NCBI GenBank assembly: GCA_011009095.1
Contig: VTPC01089974.1
Location: 1-64,000, forward strand
DNA length: 64,000 nt
Source: Ignelater luminosus
Taxonomy: Eukaryota; Arthropoda; Insecta; Coleoptera; Elateridae
Direction of reading: 5' to 3'
Made by a program: the position numbers and the translations under genes. Below the pieces are notes generated by a model that searched no databases, was not told where the DNA came from, and worked only from the letters and a program-made list of their open reading frames with translations. This document shows, piece by piece, positions 24,981-37,324 of the stretch. Position 1 is the first letter of the stretch. The number at the start of each line of letters is the position of its first letter.

Positions 24981-25119
24981 GTGTATCGAACAAAATTTTG
25001 TAATCATTTACAGAAAATGAAAAAAAAACATTAATTTACTGTAAATTTTAAGGTTAACTTTGACAGATGTCAAATTATGTTACATAAATTGAAAAACTTA
25101 TATCTTTACTTATGTATTT

Positions 25120-26509
25120 ACGATGTTTCTGGGTCGTAACAGGTTATGCTTTCATTTTGTTAGGTTGGAAGTGTTTTTTTGCTTTTTGAAAATTGTTGTA
25201 CCTGCGGCTGCATATGGCGTTGTTTCACGTTCAGGAATTTTGCATCAACGTTTAGTACCAAGTTTTGTTTTGTTAAAAAAAAAAATCAATTTTTCCTTAT
25301 ATTTACAGAGTTGCAAAGAAAAGACAACAGCGTGAGGTTGAACTGTCATAAAATCATAACCTTAAGCACATTAAGCGTCAGTCGACCCGGTCTGCAGCGA
25401 GAGCGGTGACGCATCGGTGACGAAGAGTACGGGCTCAACCACAAACGCGGTAGTTGGGGAGCTACCGCCAACCCACCCTCCAGAGTCTGTGTTTGGGGGG
25501 GCACAGGCCTGGCCCACTTCCACCACCAACGGGGCGACTTGAGGTCGCATCGCTGCATCAACCCAACCGACCGTCGGTCTCCAGGAATTGAGGGGGCTTG
25601 AAGACCGCGACCGCCACACACCCAACCATACCCAAGATGCAGTAGATGGATCAACGGCCGCTCCACCACCAACCGGCGTCTGCGTAGGGGTGCGCAGGCC
25701 CGGCCATCATCACCACTCATCACAGCCTCACCCGATCGGCCCGGGTAGCTACCGGGCCGTGATTACCAAATTCCATTCCTACCCAAACCCTGGAGCCCAG
25801 GGCTCCTCGAGGTACCTACTCCACGACGCCCGGAAATTCTTCGCCAATCCGTCACGCTTCCCGCCAAATCCGTTCCCTCCAACAACTTCCCGCCAAATCA
25901 TTCCCGCCTAACAATTCCCGCCAATAATCACCACACCCATTCCAACCACCACACTGTTCTCACTGGGTTTTCCGTGGTTTCCCCAGTGGTTAAGGCAAAT
26001 GCCGGAACAGTTTTGCACTTCCACGGCACACTACCTACACCTAGACACTCACACATCACTACTCTAACACATACACACTCTCACACTTCTCACCACACAA
26101 TTTCAACACAGTTCTGAAAAGAACCGTCGCGTCGAACTCCTCGTCGTCTCTGTGTGACGGCTCGCTGGCCGTCCTTGGGCACCACCACCGACGGGGATTA
26201 TGGAGGACCTGCTTCCGGCCTGCACCACCATCGCCACCAGACCATCATCACCGTGGACTGCGGGCGTGCGGACTGCTTGGTACCCGACATGGCGTGCACG
26301 ACAGGAGTTATCCCACCATTTTTTCCAATTCACCAGCCATAGAGAAATTAAGTTTTCTAAATGGCAGCCACCTACGGTGGCATTTATTCATTGAACCTGC
26401 CTACATTAAGCGTCAATAAGATTTTACAAGCCGAGTATAGATAAACAGCCCGATTTACAATACTCAAACTGTCATTCTTCCACAGTCATATACGACCCAG
26501 AAACATCGT
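25120..26509. mobile_element. ~355-bp MITE split by a GC-rich insert
   Basis: A 19-bp perfect inverted repeat, ACGATGTTTCTGGGTCGTA at 25120-25138 and its complement at 26491-26509, bounds this unit. Removing the insert at 25381-26402 with one copy of the 13-bp direct repeat leaves about 355 bp of ordinary AT-rich sequence, a normal MITE size. No clear duplication flanks the outer ends, so the element boundaries are less certain than the inverted repeat itself. Confidence 0.6.
25381..26402. mobile_element. GC-rich ~1.0-kb insert flanked by a 13-bp direct repeat
   Basis: ACATTAAGCGTCA occurs at 25368-25380 and again at 26403-26415, bracketing a block far richer in G and C than anything else here. 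A 13-bp duplication is the size made by target-primed retrotransposition. The insert contains an internal diverged duplication (GTCTGTGTTTGGGGGGGCAC near 25483 and GTCTGCGTAGGGGTGCGC near 25678), four TTCCCGCC motifs at about 25856-25922, and a segment at 25952-26016 shared with 54409-54476. Open frames exist on both strands but look compositional. I think it is a non-autonomous retroposon or the 5' part of a LINE; there is no poly-A tail to settle orientation. Confidence 0.65.
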
Positions 26510-26594
26510 GAACACTGTATACTTTTTTTGTGTGCCTCGAAAAACGCTTACAAAAAACCTATTACCCTTAAACAATCGGCAAAAAAACATTATA

Positions 26595-26887
26595 CAGAGT
26601 GTTCTTAAAGTTTATCGAGATATTTGACCGAGTGATTCTACAGATTGTTGTAAATAAAAAAGAGTTTCTATGAATGTAAGTCGTCCCGATCCCAATTTTC
26701 CTAAAACGGATGTTGAAGAATAATCAGAAAAACAATACAAGGTTAATGTTAGAATAATTTATTTACAAAAGTAACGAAATAAATAGCAAACTAATAAACT
26801 AAAATCCTCAAGCAGTAGAAGCTTTCTTGCTTAGAATAATTTGTAGTATCACTCCCTAAAACATCGTGACGTACATCAAGAACACCC
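26595..26887. mobile_element. diverged fold-back MITE with TA flanks
   Basis: The left end CAGAGTGTTCTT and the reverse-complemented right end GGGTGTTCTT align, and the alignment can be carried inward some 60 bases at roughly two-thirds identity (GAGTGATTCTACAGATTGTT against GAGTGATACTACAAATTATT). TA lies at both ends. There is no coding content. It looks like an old Tc1/mariner-type MITE. Confidence 0.55.
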
Positions 26888-26889
26888 TA

Positions 26890-29800
26890 TGTGTTTAGCA
26901 CGACAAAATTCAGATTTATTACCTTGGGTAGATTTATAGCGCCAGCCGCAGCGGTAAATCAGCTACTACTTTATTGTCTAGTTAAACAAATAACTATTGT
27001 TTGCAGTGCCTCACTTATTTATTATTTTATTTATTATTTATTGACGTTATTATATTAAAAAATAAAACTATTTTACATAGCAACTGTCTCTGCCGGCCGT
27101 TTAATTAAAATGAAATAAAATCTTCTTTATAGAACATTTGAAAAATGGGAGATATCGGTTAACTTTATTAGTATCACTGTTAACAAAGTTATTTTCCAGT
27201 TCGTCTTTTGAAAAAAGTTTTCAGCAACCCATAACGCTTCTTTTTGTGTATCACAGTTTGATGTAGTATATGATTTAATTAATACTAAAACGTTTCATAC
27301 AGCACAAAGGATAGGCACAAAAATAATGATTAATTATAGGAAATTCAGCAAAAGCACATAAATTCACATCACCCATCAATCAATCAAATAAGCGTCAGAT
27401 ACACTTCAAAATCGCCTTTCATTCCAATATTCTCTGTTTGACTATAAGGGCGTTTATTATCTGAATGGACATTTTCATAAGTATGTAAGCGTATGTAAAT
27501 TATTTTAGATGATGCTATCTATAACACGGACGGTAAATAGGTATCAGTTTTGTCACGCTAACTTCGGAAAAAAACTGAAATAATTTTTTAAATTTTTTAT
27601 CAGCAAATAAAATTTTATCTGTTTTCCGATGGCAGGGTAACGCAACGTGTTTATTTTTCTTCAGAAAATGATGTCTGACTTGTCAAGCTTAACGACATTT
27701 GTTACAGAAAATTCGGAAGTTGCTGAAAACGAATGTCCTGACAAAATTTCTCAATGACAGTGTTAAATAAAAATTGTGAAATACATTCTGAAAAATATAA
27801 AATTAAAAGAAGTCTCTATTGACACAAAGAACCGAAATATTCCATTGCGTTGTGCGATGATCTTAAATTACACTAGAGAAGAATTTGTATTTTGTATAAT
27901 GAAAACTCATATACGTCTTTTCTATCAGTAATTGGACTAGAATGGCAGAAAAAATACCAGTACTGTTCGATATTATCTACTTATCATTAGAAAAAGGCAC
28001 AATGCTATTCCCTTTATAATCACTCTGTAGCATCGTGGTTAAGAGCCACAATGCTATCGTCAAAGGATAGAATTTTCTAATTATCTTAAGAAAGTTTTTG
28101 AGCTGTGGCAAATAAAACAGAGAACTATTAAAGCAATGTGATGACTTTGTAATGTTGTAGCTATAGCTTTTATAGCAACAGATGATTTTGAATTAATTCC
28201 AATTATTATCGGCGGCTTAGAAGACTTCTGCATTGTTTATTCTTTTTTAGATTTAAAGGCAATAATTACCTTCTTAAATAATTTTAAAAATTTTAAAATT
28301 AAATAGACATGTGGAGATGGTGATGTTCCATGCCAAACTTTTTTTATATTAAAGTTAAAATATAAATTGCGTACTTATTATGGCTTTACTGGCCCAATAT
28401 TTAAAACCGAAATACTTCGGATAAGCTTCCAAAGGAATATTTGACTGTCAGTTGATAATGACAGAGAAGGAGATTGAACTACCGGAGTTCTTTATCTTTA
28501 AAGACCAAATATTGCTTCTCGATCAATCTCCATATTATGGAACGCAAAAACTCTGAAATAAAAGATAAAGAATATCACTTGAGTTACTATCAACGAAAAA
28601 GAAAAAAAGTAGAGGAAACAGAAGGATGGAAATAATCCTAGAAAAATCAAATAGCAGTGAAGGCTTATCTTGAGAAGAAGAAAAATATGGGAGTTGCAAT
28701 TCTTAGTTTTTACTAGAGAGTAGAATTTTTGTCTAATCACGATTACAGTGTTTTCTACATAAGATGGTCTTCAAAATTTAGTATGGTATGGAGGTACGTT
28801 TAAGTATAGTTGTCACATTTTCAAATTGTGTTGCAATAAAATATAGAAGAGATTAATGTTTTAAAGCAAGAAGCAGGTACGGAAAGTCAGAAGAACAAGA
28901 ATGTCTAGTTTGATGATAGTAAAGCTACGGCACGTGTATTACCAGGAAATTTCGTTGACATGTCGAAGATTTAGATTACATTTCTCAGGACTGTATCAGC
29001 TATGAGAAAACAGAGGCAAGTAGGTACCTTATAATTCTAACCCGTTGGCACTTAAGCTTAAAGAAGTTTTCCATTTTTGGCCTAGTGCAATGGTTCAAAT
29101 GACTTCGAAATACTTTCAGAAATAATTTGTACACCTACTAGAGGTATAATATAAAGATTTTTATACAGAGAGACCAGTATAATTTCAAGCTCGCTCAGAC
29201 ACCAATCTACAAATTCTAAGAGTGCTTAATTATACTTCGACTGTAGAACTGAATGTCGGCCATAGTAAGTTCGCCTATAGTGACTAAGGTTGTGTAGCGG
29301 AATTTCTGTTTTCGTGCTCTCAGGAATGGTGTGTTCATTTTCTCTTTTTACACATAATTTTTTTTAATACTTTTTACATAGTGGATTGGTATAATAACAA
29401 ACGATTCTGCAAAAAAATAAATGTTTACTACAAAGTTTCCCATTTTTTTCCTGTTTATTTAATTAATTACAGAAACTTTGCGCACGAAACTCATTAGTAG
29501 TCTTTATTCATAATGTTAATTTATTTATTCCTACAATTCTTTGATTTGGCTCATACAAGCTTGAAAAAAGTAAGCTTCTCATATAAGACTGAGAAATCTG
29601 CTCAGTGTTGAAGTATAAAAATACATAAAATTCTATCATTTTGTAAGTTAATTTTATATTTGTTCCCTTTGTGCTAAATCAGACTACCAAACCGAATTAT
29701 AAAATTCTTTGCATTCATACTTATTTAATTACTACTCACTTAAAAGATTCATAATTGAATAATTGCTCTTTAATTTAGCTCAGTTTACTGCTGGAAGTAA

Positions 29801-30451
29801 TGCAGATAATTTTAAAAACAAATCTTGTTTATTGCAAACTTTACTTTCAAAGGTATCCCTTTAGAAAAGCGCTCATTCGCTCCACTGTTATAATTAAAAA
29901 GGAAGCTTTGAGTTGGAATTTATACCTGTAGGCGTTTACATGAGAATTTCTAAATTAAGATTTTTTTGTTGCAAAAATTTTAAAGGAATGGTAATTAATA
30001 ATTTAGTTTTTATAAAAGGGGGTTTTAGATGCTGAAACAATTTTCATTAATGTAAATTGATAACTTTTATAGAACAGCAATGTTATGTACTACAACATTT
30101 CATTTAGAAATATTGGAGAGAACCACACCAATTTTTATTTTAATAGTATCTGAGGAATGTGAATATTATTTTTAAAAATATTATTAAAAGATTGTTGTTG
30201 AAAGCAGAGGCTTTTAAGTTCCTTGAAACAAATCAAATAAATCCATGATAAATTGAAATTTCTACAAAGAAGAGACGATAATTTCAAATTATAGCATTAA
30301 ATGTAGGTAATCACTATCAAGAACCCAATAGTTTACTGATATTTACTTCTAATATCACCAATAAACATAAGGTTCATTGTTTAAAAACATCTACCATGGT
30401 CTATATTCGTATGGTTAAAAATGAAAAAAGGCAAAAATAAAATCGTATGTG
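26890..30451. other. no gene recognised
   Basis: About 3.5 kb of AT-rich DNA. The minus-strand open frame at 28498-28740 is Phe/Leu/Ile-rich through base composition and is not supported as a gene. Confidence 0.5.
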
Positions 30452-31321
30452 CCCAGCTAATATGGTGACGGACAGATGACGTCGATATTTGGTCATGTTT
30501 GGTCATATACGTTATAATGTCCAATAACTGACGTGAGTATCACGTCACCACTGAGTCCTCTTAATAACGTCACAAAGAATCCAGCTTTTCCATGTTACAA
30601 ATACGTCAATCTATGCAATGTTTTATTTTTAAATATTTAATATCCGTATAATCTTTTTTGTGAGTGTATTAATAATAATGATTTCATATTATTTTCACGG
30701 TTAGCAACAAGTACAATATGTATATAATAATATTATATTTTATTTATGTAAATTACATAGTGATTGAGTTACAATTCTGTTAATATTATAACAAATATGA
30801 AATGAGTTAGTACGCTTCGATTAATAAGTATGTCAAATTCTATCACAACACTAAATTTGCATTTTTGGCCGCTGTACAAACAACAGAGTCAATTTGACAA
30901 AACTATTGAAAAAGGAGAAAACCACCATCATAACCTAACTGGAGGTTATATCCAATTAATATATTGTATTTTAGTTTCTATATACTTCTCTATCTCATTA
31001 ATGTTTATATACTACTTATTATGCAGTTATTCCTTCTTTTGTAAATGCTTTTCTCTATTTTGAAAAATATATGTGACTTTCAAATACTGGTATTTTACTA
31101 AAAATTAATCTAAAATATATGTTTAAAAATGTCATATCTGTCACTAAAAGATAAATAATTCGTAATGATACTGACGTCATAATTCCGTCTAAAAAGTGAC
31201 GTCGTTGGGATCTTTTATATTTTCGTCTTTTTAACGTAACTATTTCTCCAAAATCGACGTGAAAATGACGAATACGCTTACCTAAAAATGACGCTTTTAT
31301 GACTTGAGCCTGTTAGCTGGG
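30452..31321. mobile_element. candidate element with CCCAGCTAA ends and many TGACG motifs
   Basis: CCCAGCTAA (30452-30460) and TTAGCTGGG (31313-31321) are exact inverted termini about 870 bp apart. Both sub-terminal regions are crowded with TGACG/CGTCA, including full TGACGT sites: about six in the left 160 bases and five in the right 160 bases, and few in the middle. A second copy of the left end occurs at 35834. I see no transposase and no clear target duplication, so the superfamily is unknown. Confidence 0.55.
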
Positions 31322-34300
31322 TGTTTTCTCAATACTTGTACGTAATTAGCTAGAATCTCCAAAGTTATGAATGAATCGCAGTGGATAGAAAATGCAATGT
31401 ATAGACACGAAACCTTCACCCAAGTCATTAGATTATTTAATCTTTACTGCATGAACTGAGCAATGACACTTACAAACAGAGTTTTACGACTAACCTGCCT
31501 TTTCTTTTTATTAAGAATTTTTAAACTTTACTTTCCTTGTCAATTCTGATTAACTCTGTATAAATAGTATATTGATTTACTAAACAATATTTTCTAGAAA
31601 TGCTTTTCTCTACATGGTATTACCATCAGAATTATTATTTCGTCGTATATATCTTAAGAAAGCAAAAAAAAGGTTTGAAACAAAATGAATACAATATTTG
31701 CTCTGACCAAAATAATAAATTCTATAAAAGTGTAATTAAAGTATATCTTTGTAGACAGTAATATAAAGAATTGAATATTAGTATAATCGTCTATTTTTTC
31801 TAACAAAACTCTAAATTTATAAAAAGCGAACAAAATGAAATTTAACAACAAGATACATTTGAAATGACGTTTCGCTACAGGCATAAGTCTCCAGATGTGT
31901 TATGATTAATAATTCAAAGTTTATACAAGTAAACACTAATTTGTAAGTTTAATCAACGAAGTGTTCGAAAACAAAATGTGTTTAGTTTTGATTAAATTTC
32001 CACTGATCTATTACACAGCTCGCAATGACAATTTATATCTCTTAATTGTTAAACAGGTTAACAGACCGTACACTCAACCTTCCTTTAATAATTTAAAAGC
32101 GTAAATAATTCAGTTTCATTGGGCTGTATATGTAATATAATTGTTAAGGAATTTTAAGTTTACCCAAATGGGCTTACCGTAATTTCTGTTATCAATTATT
32201 TTATTGGGAATTAACTTGTTGTTTGTAACATTTCTGTAGTACCATAATTTATAGAAAAAGACGACTTTCTTTTATTCCTTAATAATTTCATTTATCAAAC
32301 AAAGCAAAATATTTTCCAGTAACATCTCTTTTAAGAAACAACGGCACAAGATAGAAAAAGTATTTATTAAAAAATCATTTATAAGAAGATTAATACATTT
32401 CATATACAGGGTATAGTTAATGTTGTTGCACTGTTTGAAGTTTAGACATTGTTGATGTTACCAAAAGGCTATGGCAATTTAGTCATAGAGCAGTATGTTT
32501 GCTTTTGATATTGGTAATCTAAATAAAGTTGCATAGACACAATACTTTATAATTTAATTAGTATTTTAAAGACTACCTGAAGCTACAATTTAGAATCCTG
32601 GTGACTATCCATATTTGCATGTTTTCGACAATCGTATTACAGTCGATTCTACTAACACTCTTGATAGACTATCACTATTAAATGAACACTACTTCAGCTT
32701 AAAATTATAAAAATACTCAGTCTAGAATATCATTGACATCATGCTATTATTTCTCATTTCAATTCTAGTTCTAAAGTTTTGAAAAAAACAATTAGTATAG
32801 ATCCGACAGTGTTAAAACCCTTACTACTACTTAACTGATAAAGGAGCAGCTTTCCAGACACACGAATAAATTCAAATTTTATAAACGCGCTGTTAGAATT
32901 AAATTAAGACATAAATAGTAATATAGCCAAAATAGTGATTAACTTGTCCCTTTCATTTCAAATAAAATCGCAAGAGATTTATTTACTCAATTTAACCCAC
33001 GAAGGAACCGACCCTTACAAGAATTCCTGCAAATACTCATTTGATCCAGAGACCCGTATAGCTTAAATTCACTTTACCCAGTTTCTCCCAGAAACTTTTA
33101 ATTTAGCTTTTGAAGACATCGGTAAGTCTCAAATGAAATTTTAATGAAGAATTCTTGGTAACTGGAAAATTTCATATTCAGAAAGTTAGTTTACCAATTA
33201 CAAAGTCGTAATTAAACGGTGCGTCGCAACTTTAACTCGAACCTATAAATTATGCACTTTGGTTTGCACAACTTAACAGACGATAAAATTAAGTAGTAAG
33301 TGTAAAGCCTTCGGGCATTTTGCCTTGTTTACCGACTAAATGTTTCAGTGTCGCTATAGAAGGGTTGCTTTTCATACCTATAAGGAAAACAAGCTCTCAG
33401 GAACTTAAGCTCGAAAAGGACATCGGATTTAGATACGGCGAGTTGACAGTTTTAGGTTAAAGCTTTATCCTTAATACTATCAACCTCAGACCCTTTTCAC
33501 TGAAAGCTTTCGGCCAGTAGTTTGCGATTAAATATTTACTGTCCGTACAAAGACTATTCATAAAGCAACACATTGCTTTTTCAGCTCACGTAATTGCTAA
33601 AGGGTCGGTATGCGGCGTGACTTGTGGAAGCGTCCTGCAATTCCACTAAGGCATTTACACATTGTAAGAACAATATTTCATTTTGTAATTCCAAAAATTC
33701 TTTCTCATCATCTCTAACACCGGCTACCATTAGTTTACAAATTAATATAAATTACTACAACCTTTCTTAAATTTACGATCTTGGTGTGTTACAAGCGAAA
33801 TTATTCAAGGGATGATGTTGTACACTACATTTGCATTTAAATTATGTAATTATGATTCTAATTTGCAGATTCAAAAATTCAGGTAAAAATGTATTCCTTT
33901 ATTTATTCAACATCAAATGGTAGATATCACGAGCTGAAGATTGTTTACATTATTCTTCAACCTTATTTATTCTTTATGGCGTTATTATTAGATTGTGCCA
34001 GGATAAAGTAAAAAAATAATCCTGATTTACGTCGTAAAATCTCCATTCTTCCATTTGAACAGTTTTTATCCATTTTTTAGTCATTACATATTGATTTTAA
34101 GTTGCTGCTCTGTTTGAGCTTTGGCACAAAGGACTGCCTGTTCCCTGAATTCGGTATTCAAAACACGGAACAAAGGATGCTATTCGTAACTCATCTTCAT
34201 TCTTAAGAAGCAAAAAAATAGAATTTTACCTACATAAATAAAGCATCGAACGTGTAGCTAAGCTGTATCGCAAATATAAATGCAAAGCAGCTTTAACCCC

Positions 34301-35833
34301 AAAATACGTAAGTTTTTATAAGATTTCTTGCTGGTTTGGTATATGTGTAGCTCTTTATATAAATTTAGTAGTTAAAAACTAAGTATGCAAATATCTGACG
34401 TTTACTAATCTTATTTAATCTACTACAGTTTTGACATGAAGTAGAAAGGAATATTTGTTACATACAAGTTCCTGTTTTAATTAAGATTAAAGTAAAAGCT
34501 TTTGGGGGGGGAAATTTTCTAATATTTGTTGTTATAAGAGGTTCCCAACGGGGAAGTTCATCCTAGCTTAAAGAACTGTCGCTTACATCCTTATTAAGGG
34601 TTTATATCTCTGATTATATGTATATTTTTTAACAAATTAAATTAAATAAGTAAAAAAAAGTTTGTTATTCACTAACTTATCCTTTATGCAAATTTGAAAA
34701 AGTTTTAGCATCTTTCAAACTTCTCAGATTTATAATTTATACATCTTAAGTTTTACGAATTCAAGTTTTGTAAACATCTTCTTAATGTTTCCGACTTTTT
34801 AATCTGAAATCCAAGCTTAAGATTTTTAATTAAATTTTTGCCACAACAACGATTCTCGCCCTCTGCTCCAGTAACTTTTCTGCGATTGTACTCGTTGAGC
34901 TCTCACGAAATTTTAATGAGAATAATGAGACTCTCAACAAAACTTTTTGGCCTTCAGCAAGAAATTCTGTAATGGGTGACTGTGCAATGAAGTGTGATGA
35001 ACCTTCAACACTTAGAAACACCCCTTCATTAATGTGACAAATTATAAAGAGTTTTAAGGCACGAAATAAAAAGTTTTTTTGGAGGGCTTAGATAAAAAAT
35101 ATCTTTTAAAATAAAAAACCCTGTTACGATGATAACTACGTGAATTTTTAAAACTTATTCCTGAAGTTTTAAAAAGATTCATGTAAAGTTTAAAGTGGGC
35201 CTTATCGGTTTGTTATTTTTTATATCTGCCTCAATTTTATAGCCAGACCCTGCTTTTATACAACTTTCCAATATTTCTTTTACAAAAATTTACGAAACTC
35301 TGTTAAGTCTGAAACTTTTGTGTATTTCTAAACAGCTTGGTCAAAAAAAAAATATAAAGGCGTGCTGTTTTTTAATGAATGAAAGATTAAAGCAATACTT
35401 CCCCAGTGAACTTAAAGTTTTGGGAAACTACAGTTCTAAAAGTAATTATATAAAAGTTGTAAAAGTTCACCTGTTTCTAGGCGAAAATATTTTAAATTTG
35501 TTCGTCAGTATTCTTTTTTATTTTATGATTTTGTCATATAATTACTTATGAGTGAAGTACTATAATAAATTTACACATCTACTTAATAATATACTACCGC
35601 AAAAAATCTAACTACGTACAATAATTAACAGTCCCTTACAATTAGTCCGATTCATGGAATTATTAAATCTTGTTTTTTAAAATTCAAAGTCTTGAAATCT
35701 CATATTCATTCATATTAAATTTTTATCATGATTTAGTAAACATATTAGACTATTGGCAAAATGGTAGAAAACCGTACTAGGTCCGAGGTCGCTTCGTGTT
35801 TGACAAAACAAAGAATGTTGATTGTTGTGACGG
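31322..35833. other. no gene recognised
   Basis: About 4.5 kb of AT-rich DNA. TACAGGGTA at about 32405 resembles a Tc1-type end but has no partner. A minus-strand frame at 34830-35021 has more balanced amino-acid use than its surroundings, but I cannot identify it and it lacks supporting structure. Confidence 0.5.
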
Positions 35834-35876
35834 CCCAGCTAACGAAGCGCAACCATGACGAATGATTTGGTCATCT
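35834..35876. mobile_element. second copy of the CCCAGCTAA-type terminus, cut by a mariner
   Basis: The sequence starts CCCAGCTAAC and continues with TGACGAAT and TTTGGTCAT, in the same order as the left end at 30452 (CCCAGCTAA, TGACG, TTTGGTCAT). It breaks off where mariner copy 3 begins. No matching opposite end was found beyond the mariner, so the copy appears truncated. Confidence 0.45.
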
Positions 35877-35878
35877 TA

Positions 35879-37100
35879 CGAGGGTGGTCTGAAAAGTTTC
35901 CAACTTAACAAAGATACAAGACATAGTCTCCTTGTAACTCTACACACTTCTCACAGCGATGCTCCCATCTCTGTAATCCGTCCAAATAGTACTCGGCATT
36001 TTTCTCTGCAAAATAATTGTTCACGAAGGTGATTGCCTCTTCATTTGACGAAAATCTTTGTCCTCCGAGCGCAATTTTTAAATGAGGGAACAAAAAGAAG
36101 TCGCTTGGGGCTAGATCTGGTGAGTAAGGCGGATGGTCAAGCAGTTCAAACCGTAATTCGTGGATTTTCGCCATGGCAACCGCTGAGGTGCGAGACTGTG
36201 CGTTGTCTTGGTGAAACAGGATTTTCTTTTTCTGCAAATGTGGCCGTTTTTTCGCAAGTTCTGCTTTCAGCTTGTCAAGTAATGATGCATAGTATGCTCC
36301 TGTAGTGGTTTTTCCTTTTTGAAGATAATCGATTAAAATAACTCCATGACTATCCCAAAAAACAGTCGCCATCACTTTCCCCGCCGAAAACACAGTTTTT
36401 GCTTTTTTTGGAGTCCACTGTTTGGACTGTATTTTTGTTTCGGGCGTATAATGGTGTATCCAAGTTTCATCTACAGTAACTAATCGGCGGCAAAACTCGG
36501 ATTTATTTCGCCTAAACTGCGCCAAAAGAGCGTTGGAAATATTCATTCGAACACGTTTTTGGTCTAACGTGAGCAAACGCGGCACCCAACGCGCGGACAG
36601 CTTTCTCATGCCTAAATGTTGATTTTTTTTGACATGTTCATAACCTCTGCTATCTCTCTCACTTTAATTCGGCGGTCGTCTAGTACCATTTGGTGAACTT
36701 TGGCGATGTTTTCGTCGGTAGTTGCAGTTTTTGGACGTCCCGCACGTTCATCGTCTCCCAAGCTCTTACGGCCACGTTTAAATTCAGCAGCCCAAAATTC
36801 ACTCTGGTAAATGATGGTGCAGAGTCCCCATACACAGAATCCAACTCATCTTTTATTTGCGAAGGCGTATTGCCTTTCAAAAACAAATATTTAATGACAG
36901 CTCGATACTCGATTTTGTCCATTTTCACAAAAAAACTCACATCAACTCACTCAAACGACTGTTACATAAAAACTGCGCGTCCAAAATGGCTGAAACTTGG
37001 GTGAGTAACTGTCAACAGATGAACAACGAAATTCAGTAGCTTTTATTTATGAGTGCTGCCATCTTCACGTTGAGGTCGGAAACTTTTCAGACCACCCTCG
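35879..37100 (-). mobile_element. mariner (family A) copy 3, both termini present
   Basis: This is a structurally complete mariner on the minus strand. The termini share a perfect 23-bp inverted repeat starting CGAGGGTGGTCTGAAAAG, and TA flanks both ends (35877-35878 and 37101-37102). At 1222 bp it is slightly short because of four internal deletions. It keeps the full leader between terminal repeat and start codon that copy 2 lacks. With intact ends it could in principle be moved by a transposase supplied elsewhere, but its own gene is dead. Confidence 0.95.
35905..36922 (-). pseudogene. mariner transposase with four deletions
   Basis: The start is the ATG at 36922 (MDKIEYRA). Compared with copy 2 there are four lesions: a one-base loss in a T-run near 36801, a 19-base loss near 36627 (both shift the frame), an 18-base in-frame loss near 36413 that removes the residues after KQWT, and a roughly 32-base loss near 35926 that deletes the normal stop. 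The last joins the coding end to former 3' UTR, changing the C-terminus to GDYVLYLC. The three catalytic Asp residues remain (VDETW, HQDNAQS, SPDLAPSD), although APSH in the second motif has become AQSR. Confidence 0.92.
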
Positions 37101-37324
37101 TATTACAAATGGTTTTTTAATACAGATGCACTATCGGCCCATAACGAAATGATCGACTAAGTTCAATGTTTTAGTTGCAACAGACCAATAACGGATAGAA
37201 CCTTCTTTTCTGTTCAGTTTTATAAAGTTGTATTAGCTATAATTTTTCTGGTATTTACCAATTTTTGAATGATAAATAAAACTGTATTAAAGTTTCATTG
37301 ACGATATAATTATATAACCTTCTT

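Noticed and set aside
25588-25911. 107-codon frame in the GC-rich insert, rich in His and Pro
   Set aside because: Long frames occur on both strands here because GC-rich DNA has few stops; no domain visible.
26103-26394. Overlapping open frames on both strands in the GC-rich insert
   Set aside because: Mutually overlapping, compositional, no motif.
28020-28070. Possible tRNA-like words (GGTTAAGAGCC)
   Set aside because: No cloverleaf, T-arm or A/B box could be fitted.
34830-35021. 63-codon minus-strand frame with protein-like composition
   Set aside because: No splice-site pattern, start or homology that I can recognise; could be chance.
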